A stretch of 64,000 bases of DNA from Russula earlei (GCA_025769875.1 JAGFNK010000010.1:62001-126000); one strand, 5' to 3'. Numbered from the stretch's first letter, positions 33,062 to 44,440 are shown. A program made the numbers and translations. The notes: generated from the sequence alone by a model not told the origin.

Positions 33062-33340
33062 AGTATTGCAGTGCGGACCGCGGTCTGAGTCAAATAACTG
33101 AGTCCCCCCGGCAATCGGCGGCCACATACGGTTCGCGCGTGCAACGGGTGAGCCGGCACAGCTGCATCCCGAGGCTCGGGGCTTGCGTGTATTCTTTGCA
33201 CCCATTCAACTCGAGCAGGAGTAGGAAGGTACTACTTAGTGCTGTCGCAGCTCGGTCTGGTCTGGCTTGGTTTGGCTCAGCAATGGTTTGGCCAGATTGG
33301 GTGAGCCAGACTGAGCCTTGAGCCAATTCAAGCCACCCCA
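33062..33340. other. Junction segment between Copia elements 1 and 2
   Basis: The first bases are the target duplication of element 1. The stretch to about 33240 resembles unique host DNA. From 33240 to 33340 it is a low-complexity run of tggct/ctggt and tggtttggc words that abuts the broken 3' end of element 2. No gene is seen. Confidence 0.4.
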
Positions 33341-35683
33341 TTCGGCTAAGGCCATATATTTGGCTTGAGTGGTACTTTGGGCAACAGTCTTCTGTTTGCA
33401 TGAGGTCCAGGAGATTGCAGCACTGGAAAGTAGGAAGACATAGCCCGAGGTGGAACAGTAGTCATCTGCATTGTCTCCGAGGCTAGAGTTGGAGTACCCA
33501 TGTAATCTGGTATCGTGTGCACCATCATAACGCAGCTTTAGATCTGAAGTGCTGTTAAGATAAGATAGTACGTATTTGGCAAGGCATAGATGATATGATG
33601 AGGGATTGGATGAGTATTGAGCAAGTCGAGAGACTGCAAATGATATATCTGGTCGTGTCCTGATCTGCACATAGAGAAGGCTGCCAATGATGCATTGGAA
33701 ATACTTTATTTCATCAGGCGTTGCCTCCCCAGGGTGCTTGACCAAGTGGACATCTGCCCTGGAGGGCAGCGGAGTGTGGACTGGATTGGAATCCATCATC
33801 CTGAAGCGATTGATGATCTCCGAGATGTACCTAGATTGATCAATGTCTAGACGCTTAGCTGAGCGATCACATGTAACCCAAATCCCAAGATAGGAGTCGA
33901 TCTCACCTAGATCAGTCATTTCATAGCACATGGACAATGAATTCTTAATGTCTGCAATCAGTGAGAGTGAATTGCCTAAGATGGTGACATCATCGACATA
34001 GAGGATAATGATTATGGTTCCCCCCGCATCTTGGCGATGATAAACCCCAGCATCTGAGTGCGTGCGTGTGAAGCCAAGTCCAGTGAGAACTCCATGAAAC
34101 TGCAAGTTCCATGTGCGCAAGGCTTGTTTGAGACCATAGAGAGCCTTCTTTAACCAACAGACTTTGTCTTTTTGGTCCGGAGTGATGAAACCTTGTGGTT
34201 GCTCCATGTAGATCTCTTCCTCCAGTGTGCCATTAAGGAACGCCGACTTGACATCCATTTGATGTATCTCCCAATCCTCTAGCGCGGCCAACACTAGGAG
34301 CAGTCTCAAAGACTCAAATCTGGCAACTGGTGAGAAAGTTTCATCATAATCAATCCCCTCCACTTGGGTGAACCCCTTTGTGACTAAATGCATGTGAAAT
34401 CTACCATCAGATTTGCATGCAAACACCCATCGAGATCGCACAGCCTTACAGCCTGGTGGCAGATCTACAAGCTCCCAGGTACCATTCTTAGCGAGTGCAT
34501 CAATTTCATATTGACATGCGGCTCTCCATTGATTGGCAGAGTCCGAGGACATCACTTCCTGAAACATAGCCGGAGTGATCGCCTCTGCCATTGCTAATAG
34601 TGCCATATGCGATAGGCGCCCCCCCACATTTGTGTTAGAAGTGACAAATCTAGGATTAGGATGTGGAGTAGGCTGAAGATGCCTAGGTGAGGGTGGATGT
34701 GGTGGACCAAAGGATGGTCCTGGCAATGCTGAGTGAGGCTGGCGCAAGCGGACTTGGTGCACAGGCTGAACATGGTGTGGTGGAGTGTGTGGAACAGGCT
34801 GAGTGGGAGGGGTAAGGTAAAGTGAATTAGGTGTATTGGGATCTAGTGGGGTTTTTGGATGCACAGGACTAAGTCCGCAGCCATCCGGTTCATGTGGAAG
34901 TGGGGCAGTGAAAGAAACTGGTCCTATGAAGACCAAGGGTTGTGCAGGAGGAGGAATGTCAGTAAGTTCTCCCCTAGCAGGCAGTATGCACTCATCGAAA
35001 GTGACATCGCGTGATAAGAACAGCTTTTGGGTGGATTGATTCCAGAGTTGGTAACCCTTAGATCCAGACTCGTACCCAATGAAAATCATCTTGACCGATC
35101 TCGGATCGAGCTTCTTCCGTTTGTTAGCAGGCATGTGTACATACACCTTACATCCAAAGACATGGAAATAGAAAATGTCCGGAACTTGTCCATCCATCCA
35201 GACTGAGTGAGGTGTGTTCCAATGGAGAACGTGTGTAGGAGTGTGATTGTAGATATGGACTGCTGCATCAGTAGCAAGCTCCCAGAACCCCAGACTAAGA
35301 CCGGCGCTGTGTAGCACAGCACGCATCTTGTCTTTGAGGGTCTGGTTCCATCTCTCTGCTACACCATTCTGCTGTGGTGACCCTGGCATTGTCAATCTAT
35401 GCTCAATTCCTTTTTGATCTAAGACTGATCTGAGGGCACCAGACAAGTACTCCCCTCTGCGATCTGAGTGTAGTGCTTTGATCTTATCGTTGGTCTGGTT
35501 TTCTAACCACGTGAGATACTTTTTAAACACATCAGCACACTGATCTTTAGTTTTGAGGAAGTACACTACCCCATAATGGGAGTAGTCATTGATAAACGTT
35601 GCCCAATAAGTTGCACCTCAGATAGACTGGGTCTGCATCAGACCGGCTAAGTCAGTATGCACAATCTGTAGACGCTGATCCAA
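33341..35683 (-). pseudogene. Copia integrase-RT-RNase H part, element 2
   Basis: Integrase core (VVYFLKTKDQCADVFKKYLT, ALHSDRRGEYLSGALR with one Gly replaced by Arg, MPGSPQQNGVAERWNQTL), a Pro-rich linker, then reverse transcriptase (NGTWELVDLPPGCKAVRSRW, HQMDVKSAFLNGTLEEEIYM, LYVDDVTIL with the catalytic YVDD intact, LDIDQSRYISEIINRF) and RNase H up to STTQAKYMALA. It is cut off before the final conserved D-x-N region. The upstream frame has TGA stops at 35684-35686 and 35618-35620, so it cannot be made from the Gag start. Confidence 0.85.
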
Positions 35684-37093
35684 TCACTTAGGCAAAGCCA
35701 GGAAAGGAAGTTGCATCTGTTTGCCAAGTTCACACCCAGGGCAAGGTGACTGATCGCGATCCGCTGAACTAAGCAAGATTCCCTTGATGGAATGAGCATA
35801 TTTGATTAGCGCACGTGAGGACATATGTCCCATGTGCTGATGCCAGATGTTGAGTGGTAGCACCCCTGCTTGCGCATGTAGGGCCAGAGATGAGAAGTCA
35901 ATATAGAATAGGTTATTCTCCAGGTATCCTTGCACAACTTTCCAATCTTTGTAGTAGATTTGGCATCCGTTCTGAGTAAAAGTGATATGTTCCCCCCTCC
36001 AGAGCAATGCGCTGACTGAGAAGTAACATGTGTTGGCTTCCGGAACATGCATGACATCAGTGAGGGTTAATGGAAACTTCCCAATTCCTCTGGACAGTAG
36101 GACTGATACAGATCCGGTCCCAATCTGCTTGATGATTGCATGACCTCCGAGGTTTACTGATCCAGTGGCCGGAGCGTAGGTGATGACGTTGGTCCAGAAC
36201 GGACTGATGTGATGGGTAGCTCCGGAGTCAATCATCCAGTGTGATCTAGTCACCGAGTAAAGGGAAATGCAAATGTCATTTTCATCATCTGAGATCTCCA
36301 TAATAGTAGCAGTAGTCTCTACTATGTGCGCGTTGACCTTTCTGTTAGTGTCCGTGCCAGACTCTCTCTCTTTCTTCGCCTTCTCCTCCTCATCCTTTTT
36401 CTTCTTCTGGCACTCAGGACTCTTGTGACCAGCTTTCTTGCAATAATAACATTTTATTTTGTTCTTATTGTCCTGTTTCTTGACTGGAACAACTTTGTTA
36501 AGGAAAGCAGAGGAGCCAGCCTGACAACTCTCTTCATTGAGAATGTGTTCCTGAATGGCTTTCAGGGAAAGCTTGTTTGGAAGATTAGAGCTGAGGATAG
36601 CTTGTGTAAGACCAGAGTAGGAGCTGGGTAGTGCCTGAATTAGAGTGAGACTGAATTGGAGATCGGTGACGGGCATGTCATTGTTCTGAAGATTGATTCT
36701 AGTATCATTCAATTTCTGTAGTTGTGGGAACATCAGGCTGGTGTCATCTAGATCAAAACGTGTGAGGGCGGTCCAAGAGTTATGTAGGGACATAGATCCG
36801 ATGCCAATGCAAGTAATCTTAAGTTGTTCCCACTTGAGTTTACAGGTGCCAAACTTGGTGTTATTGCTTATCTCTGCATATATGTCTTTCTGGAGATGGA
36901 GCTGGAAGACGCCTAACAGTATGTCTTCTTCAACGTCCCAAGTGCTATCTCCAGAGGGCTTTGTATCGATAAGATGATGCCAGAAACCATTCATTTGGGT
37001 AATGGCCTTGAAGCAAAATGACCAAGTAGTCCAATTTGATGAATCTAAGATCTCCAGGGGTGTTCCCAAGGGGATAGTGAATATGGGTGCCAT
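35684..37093 (-). CDS. Copia Gag-protease, element 2
   Basis: Open frame starting MAPIFTIPLGTPLEILDSSN. Gag core (NWTTWSFCFKAITQMNGFWH, LQKLNDTRINLQNNDMPVTD), a zinc knuckle CYYCKKAGHKSPEC with a Lys/Glu-rich tract after it, and an intact protease motif (WMIDSGATHHIS) followed by the GAG-pre-integrase region (LPLNIWHQHMGHMSSRALIK, CPGCELGKQ). It ends at a TGA in what should be the start of integrase. Closest relative in the window is element 3. Confidence 0.82.
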   Translation of the reverse strand: MAPIFTIPLGTPLEILDSSNWTTWSFCFKAITQMNGFWHHLIDTKPSGDSTWDVEEDILLGVFQLHLQKDIYAEISNNTKFGTCKLKWEQLKITCIGIGSMSLHNSWTALTRFDLDDTSLMFPQLQKLNDTRINLQNNDMPVTDLQFSLTLIQALPSSYSGLTQAILSSNLPNKLSLKAIQEHILNEESCQAGSSAFLNKVVPVKKQDNKNKIKCYYCKKAGHKSPECQKKKKDEEEKAKKERESGTDTNRKVNAHIVETTATIMEISDDENDICISLYSVTRSHWMIDSGATHHISPFWTNVITYAPATGSVNLGGHAIIKQIGTGSVSVLLSRGIGKFPLTLTDVMHVPEANTCYFSVSALLWRGEHITFTQNGCQIYYKDWKVVQGYLENNLFYIDFSSLALHAQAGVLPLNIWHQHMGHMSSRALIKYAHSIKGILLSSADRDQSPCPGCELGKQMQLPFLALPK

Positions 37094-37334
37094 ATGATGT
37101 AATAGGGTGAATTGCCAATCCGGACCAGTGGAGCAATTGTAGCTGGATCAATTAGAGATCAAATCAGTATCTTTGATGCATGATGTAACTGCATGCATGT
37201 CAATCCTTTGGTTCCAGGGACCAAGGGAGTAAGATGTCGTCTGATAACAGAGGTTTGTGGGGAAGGGAGGTGTTATAGGAATAAACATGTGTGGTGATCT
37301 CTGTGGATTTTAGATACAGGCAGGGCCCATAACC

Positions 37335-37814
37335 TGTTGAAGATAGACGCAGTGTGTGTGATTAGATAGCAGCAGATGATAAGATCACAGGCTGATCTAT
37401 CAGACAATAGTTCAGTTTGGTTGACACAAAACTGATATAAATAATGTACCTATCAGACAATAGCTACAACACGTCATCAGTACTGTGAGATAAGATACCA
37501 TAGTGTAAATACTCACTTCAGTTTGGTTGACACAAAACTGAAGTGATCTGCGTACTTTGTTGTGTTCTTAAGTACCTGAGACCACCACTGGATGCAGTAC
37601 AGTTAACTACCATCACAGATCACTAAGTAAGTCCGAGGATCAGTTGTAAGTAGCTACCGATTGTCCTAAATCACTCTATCAGTGTAACTAACATGTGCTG
37701 CAGTGTATGAGCTGAGCCAGTGATGCCCAGTCTGGGTGATCCAACGCATCAACGCATCCAAGTTGTGATCATATCACAACACACCTGAGACTCTGGGCAG
37801 TGCAGATCTCAACA
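37335..37814 (-). repeat. 5' LTR of Copia element 2 (480 bp)
   Basis: On the plus strand it reads TGTTGAAGATAG...GATCTCAACA. A second 480-bp copy with its own target duplication is at 43055-43534, which fixes the ends. In sense orientation it carries hairpin (37513-37546), CTATTGTCTGATAG (37450-37463), hairpin (37412-37435), CTATTGTCTGATAG (37397-37410). Confidence 0.9.
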
Positions 37815-39252
37815 TTGGGGGGGGACAGGGAAAAAAAACAATGTACTACTGTGTGCGTACAGGAATTAAGTGGGCACTCTCAATCCAATTCCACCTGCTT
37901 TGAAGGAAGAGCCCAAAAAATTGAGGCTGATCAGAAAGGCCTGGGTGTGCTTGGAGGTGGGACTTGAGCTGGCAACCCAGCTCAATGATGGTGCCTGACA
38001 TCTTGAGGCCAAGCACACCAGAGAGTGCAATGAGATCATCCTTGTGCTTGTATGAGGAAAGTGGTTCTGTAGAACATGACCTGACTGATCATGAGTGAAC
38101 TTTCAGTCTTGTGAAGGGTGACAAGAGGGGAAAGCCTGAGGGTGCGGCAATCAGCACACAGGATGGCAGATTGGAAACATCATGCAGGAAGGGTTATTTG
38201 GGGAGCAACAAACCAAATGCACTCAGTTATTTGGCTTGTTTGAGCCTCTCTAAATACTTTTTTTTGGGTGTAGACTGTTTGTAAATGTGTATCATAGGTT
38301 GCTAAGACAATACCAAGACTTATGAGACAATTTTTGCCTCTACAGCCCTCAGCCAAGGCATTGAGCTTGCATCTCATGAGCTCCACTGTGTCCTTGAGAC
38401 ACTCCTGCTTGCAATTGAGGATGTGAGGTGATTGGGGAGAACATTTGGTTTTTTAGGCTTTTTACTTTGTGTGATCTGTGGCTTCCAAGCCTGCTGCATG
38501 ATCGAGTTCACCTGTCAATTGAGTAAAGTCCCCCCATGAAGGGGGGTTTTCCAAAAATTGGTTTTTGGTCCTTTCAGATCCAAGAGGTGTAGCATGTTGC
38601 GCCACAAAGGTGCTCCACACATCATGGCCTCTGGTGGAGCAAAATCCACCACAGTCAAGGTCAAACTGGATTGTAGAATGTCCAGTCACAGTCACATCAC
38701 CTTTCAAGACTGATAAAAACTGGTTAAGACTGGTCAAGACTGGTGTGCCTGGTGTGCCTGGGATTTCTGTCAAGATTTCATGGGTTTGAGGATTATGGTC
38801 ATAACTAGTCATAAGTAAAGCATGACTGGGAATATGTGTGAGATTGTAAGGCTGGTTACCTGACCCTGTACCTGACCCTGTACCTAGTGAGTACCCAAGG
38901 AGAGAGAGAGCCCCCATGAGAAGTTGGACACAGACACAAAGAGGAGTTCTCAAGCCAGTCAGAGAAGGGGACACCAAAGCTTGCTTGTTATTCCAGAGGG
39001 TAAGTAGAGGGATTAAGTACATACAGGGGAGTACAAAGGAAAATAGGAGATTGAAACACAAGGAAGCATAAAGATTGTCTATGCTGCACACAGAAAAAAA
39101 AATGCACATCTCAATGCATGAAAATTGTGCACATGGGAAAAGATGCATTGCCATCAGGGTTTTGGACCTTACACCTCCCAGGGGGTTGAAATTTTGAGCA
39201 TCCCCAGTCAAACCTTCTTGACTGAGCTTTGGCCTTGTGCACATGGTCTTGT
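37815..39252. other. Transposon-derived sequence without a clear gene
   Basis: This stretch begins with a poly-G/poly-A tract. It contains a C6/G6 hairpin (around 38530-38550) and a run of ACTGG words near 38710-38745. A 267-codon minus-strand frame (38462-39265) crosses it but has no family motif and biased composition. It is probably part of an old DNA transposon or other repeat. Confidence 0.35.
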
Positions 39253-40717
39253 TGTCAGGACTCACTGTTGAACTATCCAGTTCAAGAGCAAGGGGTCAGT
39301 TCAAAGACGAGTTGATAAACATCTAGGACAGCATGGGAAAAGAGCAGAGTCCAAAGCAGTATCAAGTACCAGAGAGGTACTGTTACTGGTAGAGTCGAGC
39401 AGGTACACAGGGAAGTAGCCAGAATGGTCACAAGGGGACGGTCCTTAAAGGAGTATCCCAGGGTTGGAGAGTGCCATAAACAAATGGACAGTCTGAAGAC
39501 TGTCCGTTACTTTATTGAGTGCTTATATACTACAAGAGAACTGCTAAATAGGGAACAAGTCATAACCTTGTTATCAAGCACAATAGATGGATGAGTAAGA
39601 AGTCAGAGTACGCTTACTGAGCATGCTCAGTCATGCTCAGTAAGCTGCTGAGTAAGAGGGCTTCTAACAATGAGTAAGAGCCCCTATTGTCCACGTGTTC
39701 ACTGCTTTATTACACGTGCAAAGCACCTGATTCATTTGCTGTTAGTTAGTTTAGGGCCAGTCATTTGGGGACTTGTAGTTTGGTTCCAGGAATAGAGTTG
39801 TCTATAAGGCCCTTTATATAGTTCTATTAGGGTCCTTAGAGTCGACCCTAATACTTCTATTAAGGTCCTTAGTATTGCTTTATAGTTTGTTCTATAGTTA
39901 TTAGAGTTAGTCTAATAACACATTGTAGGGTCCCTAGTATTGTGTTAGCGCCTATTGTAGGGCACTTAGAGTCATCCTAAAGGGTCCTTAGGGAGGCTAT
40001 AATACTGTCCTTTATTGCTAAAAGGGTTGCCATTAAGTGGGGCTTGCTGTATGTTGATTGTGCCGAGAATCGCTCACATGACAATGCACGCACGATATTG
40101 TGGACACCTCTACTCACCCCTTTTGTGTCACAAGAACCAGTACATCGAACTGGACCGGCAACCAGATAAGTGTACCCAGACATGTCTCAAGTTTCCCATG
40201 TGTTTTATGACTCATTGATCGAGCCTCGCATGTACCAGATGTTTCCTTCGTGTTCCAGTACAATTGCCTCGTTACTACCTCATGAATACTATTTGATATA
40301 GTATTCTTTATGTATATAAGACTGCCATCTGATGAGAACAAGCTCTAAGCTTGTTCTCCTGTGAAATATCACTGGATTTCAAACTTCAGGACTTGTAGGC
40401 TTGCAAGACATCAAGCAGATTGTCTGAAACTCTCTCCACTCATAAGTCTTCTCAATGCGAAGACTTATTTGTAACTTCCCCTCTCCATGGAACATATTTG
40501 CCTTGGCAATATTGTCTCTGAGATCCCCAAAATCCACGAAGACTTAGTGTCTCGCTCGACTCACTGCGCTCATCTCACATGTGAACTGATTTGTCAGCAA
40601 CACCGCCCCCAGTTGGTGACATTTTGTCCATGTGAACAGGGTGAGACCATAGGGACTGGGTTTCCTCTCATAAAGAAGGGTCCTTCAAGGGCCCTCTCCG
40701 GAGAATGGTTCATGACA
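39253..40717 (-). repeat. Solo LTR, family B, interrupted by a nested solo LTR
   Basis: Begins TGTCAGGACTC and ends GGTTCATGACA, flanked on both sides by CTTGT (39248-39252 and 40718-40722), a perfect 5-bp target duplication. Without the nested insert it is about 964 bp, the same as the second copy at 41888-42850. Read on the minus strand it has TATATAAG followed 18 nt later by the 9-bp inverted repeat GGACAGTCT/AGACTGTCC (39486-39505), a promoter-plus-hairpin arrangement. No internal coding region is left. Confidence 0.88.
40126..40621 (+). repeat. Nested solo LTR, family A (496 bp)
   Basis: Begins TGTCACAAGAACC and ends CAGTTGGTGACA, with 6-bp inverted ends TGTCAC/GTGACA, inside the family B solo LTR. 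Target duplication TTTTG (40121-40125 and 40622-40626). The other family B copy has a single TTTTG at 42755-42759 and no insert, which is the empty site. It has TATATAAG at 40313 and, 13 nt on, an 11-bp-stem hairpin (40334-40358). Confidence 0.9.
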
Positions 40718-41887
40718 CTTGTTGTCTTGTCACGGAAGGGGGATGGCGGGTGCTGAGGTGTCATTGCACATTGAACATGGGTGCAGTGTGGCAAAGCAGG
40801 GGGCATGGTGTGCTTGCAGTGAGTCAAATGTGTCATTGCACCTTGTGGTGTTGCCAAGCATCAGCCATATTGGTGCTGTTGCTGCTGCTGTCAATACAGA
40901 GGTGATGGCAGCAGCAAGCAAGAGCAACGGCAGTGGTGAGAGAGGGTGGAGGTGCGGAAAGGCATGGGCATGGGGGCATGACTTGCACATTCCTCATGCT
41001 GTCATCTTGCAGGCATGGAGACAAGGTCTTCACCACTGCAGGTGGTGGCAGCACATGTGGATGCAATGGAAGGGGAGGTGAGGTGCAGTGTGGTGCTTGC
41101 ATTGGTGGTGTCTCCTGTGGTGACATCATGGTGGTGGGGTCTGATCATTCTGCAGGATGGCATTGTGGCATCTGCTTCTCTGAGGCAGTGGCATGTGTGC
41201 TCTTCATTTTCCTGTCATCTGTGCATTCTTTCTTGGTGGTGCAAGGTGGCATAATGGCCAGAGATGGAAGTGTGAGAGCAGGCATGGTCAGGAAGCAGAG
41301 TGGTGGCTAGGACTAGGCCTGGAATGGTGGTGGACAAGGCTGAGGGTGTGGTGGCAATGGCTGGCTGTGCTAGCAATATGGCAGACATGACTGAGGAAGC
41401 TGAAGCTGAAGCAGCAGAGGATGAGACTGGAATGGAGATGGGAGACAAAGAGGTGGTGGCTGGATGAGTTGGGCCTGAGGTGGTGGGCATAGATGTGATG
41501 GCAGGAGTGGGTGATGTGGAGACTGGTGTGGAGAGTGCAGGAGCAGACGATGCTGAGACAATGGCCAGCCAGACAGAGAAGGCAGTGTGGGATAGAGCTG
41601 CAATAGGTGGAACATGTATGGCAACAATGGAGATGGCTGGTGATGAGACTACTGAGGTGGTGATGGGAGATGTTGAGGAAGTGGTGGTGGCTGGTGATAC
41701 TACTGAGGGCATGGGTGTAGCAAGCCACCATGGCTACACAGAGTTCTTGAGGCCTGATCTGAGGGTGGGTATGAACTGAAGGGAGCAGGGAGCAAGCAAG
41801 GTCATGCCCTGGGACAGAACATGCACACATGAGAGAGAGAGTGTGTGTGTGTGTACTTGAAGGAGAAGAAGAGTGAGAGCTTGAGGG
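40718..41887. other. G-rich low-complexity spacer between solo LTRs
   Basis: The plus strand is rich in GGTG, GATGG and GCAG words; long open frames on both strands follow from this bias (for example 165 codons at 41215-41712, minus) and have Ser/Thr/Pro-only composition. A GA/GT microsatellite is at about 41832-41855. No credible gene. Confidence 0.4.
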
Positions 41888-42850
41888 TGTCAAGACTCAC
41901 TGTTGAACTATCCAGTTCAAGAGCGAGGGGTAAGCTCGAAGACGAGTCGATAAACGTCCAAGACAGCGTGAGCAAGAAGTAGAGTCCAGAGTAGTAACAG
42001 ATACCAGAGAGGTACTGTTACTGTGAGAGTTGAACAGTCATGCAGAGAAGAGGCCAGGATAGTCACAAGGGGACGGTCCTTTAAAGGAGTATCCCAGGGA
42101 TGGAGAGTGCCGTAAACAAATGGACAGTCTGAGGACTGTCCGCTACTTTATTGAGCGCTTATATACTACAAGAGAACTGCTAAATAGGGAACAAGTCATA
42201 ACCTTGTTATCAAGCACAGTAGAGTGATGAGTAAGAAGTCAGAGGACGCTTACTGAGCATGCTCAGTCATGCTCAGTAAGCTGCTGAGTAAGAAGGCTTC
42301 TCTTGATGAGTAAGGGCTTCCATTGTCCACGTGTTCACTGCTTTAGTGCATGTGTGAGCACCTGATTCATTTCCTGTTAGTTAGTTTAGGGCCGGTCATT
42401 TGAGGACTTGTAGTTTGGTTAGGGAATAGTGTTAACTTATAAGGCCCTTATATAGTTCTATTAGGGTCCCTAGAGTCGACCCTAATACTTCTATTAAGGT
42501 CCTTAGTATTGCCTTATAGTTCGCTCTATAGTTATTAGAGTTGGTCTAATAACGCGTTGTAGGGCCTTTGATACTAGGTTAGTGCCTATTGTAGAGCTCC
42601 TAGGGTCGTTCCAAAGGGTCCTTAGAAAGGCCCTAATACTGTCTTTTGTTGCTAGAAGGGTTGTCTTTAAGTGAGGCTTGCTGTATGTCGATTGTGCCGA
42701 GAATCGCTCGCGCAACAATGCGCGCGCGACATTGTAGACACCTCTACTCACCCCTTTTGCTCATGTGAACAGGGTGACACCATAGAGGCTGGGTTTCCTC
42801 CTATAAGGAAGGGTCCTTCAAGGGCCCTCTCCGGAGAATGGTTCATGACA
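41888..42850 (-). repeat. Solo LTR, family B, uninterrupted copy
   Basis: Begins TGTCAAGACTC and ends GGTTCATGACA; flanked by GAGGG on both sides (41883-41887 and 42851-42855). It is similar to the 39253-40717 copy throughout, with many scattered base changes, so the two are old. It preserves the empty target site of the nested family A LTR. Confidence 0.9.
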
Positions 42851-43054
42851 GAGGGAGGTGAGGTGTTCTTAGCCAACGCAAATTCCAGAAAGTTGATTTC
42901 ATTCACTGAGAGGCTCAGTTAAGCTTTTTACTACTGAACAAGATAGTAGCTACTGATACTTAAATACAAAAATGCTACTCCTCTGAATGCAACTTGAGAG
43001 CATGAGGTGGTGCAGCAATGACAAAGGGGCAAGATGCTATGAACAGCAAGCCCT

Positions 43055-43534
43055 TGTTGAAGATAGGTGCAGTGTGTGTGATTAGATAGCAGCAGATGAT
43101 AAGATCGCAGGCTGATCTATCAGACAATAGTTCAGTTTGGTTGACACAAAACAGATATAAATAATGTACCTATCAGACAATAGCTACAACGCGTCATCAG
43201 TACTGTGAGATAGGATATCATAGTGTAAATACTCACTTCAGTTTGGTTGACACAAAACTGAAGTGATCTATGTACTTTGTGGCGTTCTTAAGTACCTGAG
43301 ACTGCCACTGGATGCAGTACAGTTAACTACCATCACGGATCACTAAGTAAGTCCGAGGATCAGTTGTAAGTAGCTACCGATTGTCCTAAATCACTCTATC
43401 AGTGTAACTAACACGTGCTGCAGTGTATGAGCTGAGCCGGTGATGCCTGGTCCAGGTGATCCAACACGTCAACGCATCCAAGTTGTGATCACATCACAGC
43501 GCACCTGAGACTCTGAGCAGTGCAGATCTCAACA
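43055..43534 (-). repeat. Solo LTR of the Copia element 2 family
   Basis: 480 bp, reads TGTTGAAGATAGG...GATCTCAACA, and is flanked by the perfect duplication GCCCT (43050-43054 and 43535-43539). It is nearly the same sequence as the LTR at 37335-37814. One of its two hairpins has a stem mutation (aaacag instead of aaactg). Confidence 0.92.
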
Positions 43535-43816
43535 GCCCTCAGGTAAGGCAATGATCATGATGAACACACCATACAGGTCCATGCATATGTGCATGGCAGG
43601 GGTGAGGGCAAGGTGAGTGACATTGACAGTGATTGTCTTGAGCCATTGTTGCAGTTCCTGGGTGCAGAGTGGGGAATGCGAGGGGATGATGTTGAGAGGA
43701 GATGAGAAGAGTTGAAGAGGGAAGGAGGATACACAGGAGGTGGGGGCGAGTGCAGGTCATGTGAGTTTCCTGGTCAGCAGGCTCACATACCTTACACAGG
43801 CAAGGCGAGGAGGTGT

Positions 43817-44100
43817 GTGCATTGGAGGTGAGAGGTGGAGGGCAAGGTGTGTGCATCAAAGGTGAGAGGTGGGGGATAAGGTGGCATTTGCATGCATGAC
43901 AGGGTGATGGGAGGAAGGAGAGTTGCAGGGCTCACATGTCAGGCATTCAGTGGTAACATCATCAGAGGTGGAGGAGAGGGAGTGTGTGTCAAAGGTGAGA
44001 GACAGAGGGCATGGAGGCATTTGTGTGTGTGATGTGGTGGTGGGAGAGAGGGAGTTGCAGGGCACACATGTTGGGCATTCAGTGGCTGGCCAGTTTCTCA
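43817..44100. repeat. Degenerate tandem repeat of about 132 bp
   Basis: Two diverged units begin gtgtgcatcaaaggtgagag (43850) and gtgtgtgtcaaaggtgagag (about 43982) and share gagttgcagggc.cacatgt.gggcattcagtggc ends; a partial unit precedes them. The G-rich plus strand gives spurious Cys/Pro/Ser frames on the minus strand. Confidence 0.6.
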
Positions 44101-44239
44101 CAGTGGAAGGGAAGTGGAAGGGAGAGATAGAGAGAGGAACAACTGAGACAAGAGAGGGAGGGATGTGAACAGAACATGAATGGGAGAGATGGTGGCATGT
44201 GGGTGTGCAAGTCATCATGCAAACAGACAGCCATGACTT

Positions 44240-44440
44240 ACCTGGTCAAGAAATGGTTTCAACCAGTCATCTTCCAGTTTTGGTTGAGACTGGTCTGAAC
44301 TGGTCAAATGATGGCAAATGACCATGTGTAACCAGTCATGTGCAGTCCAGTCCAGTTTTTTCAGGATTGGGCAAACTGGCAGGCAGTCACAGTCATGGTC
44401 ACACCAAAATCATGGGAAAAACTGGACTTGACTGGACTTT
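44240..44440. repeat. Cluster of ACTGG/CCAGT pentamers
   Basis: About ten ACTGG or CCAGT words on both strands lie within 200 bp (accagtcatc, ccagttttgg, gactggtctgaactggtc, gtccagtccagt, actggacttgactgg). A smaller cluster lies at 38710-38745. Such arrays are typical of subterminal transposase-binding regions of DNA transposons, but I cannot assign them to an element. Confidence 0.4.

Larger units (their letters stand above)
33341..37814 (-). mobile_element. 3'-truncated Copia retrotransposon (element 2)
   Basis: Minus-strand element whose 5' LTR is at 37335-37814, followed by a half-tRNA(iMet)-type primer site (ggttatgggccc, 37321-37334). Gag-protease (35684-37093) and integrase-RT-RNase H follow. 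Similarity to element 3 stops abruptly at about 33341, inside RNase H just after STTQAKYMALA; the last part of RNase H and the 3' LTR are missing. Two in-frame TGA codons separate Gag-protease from the polymerase part. The left boundary is estimated from the end of similarity to element 3. Confidence 0.85.

Noticed and set aside
38462..39265. 267-codon minus-strand frame
   Set aside because: Odd composition, no domain, and it runs into the family B LTR; most likely a random open frame in repeat DNA.
41215..41893. Ser/Thr/Pro- and His/Ser-rich frames of 165 and 201 codons
   Set aside because: They are produced by the strong G-rich bias of the plus strand; overlapping frames are equally open.
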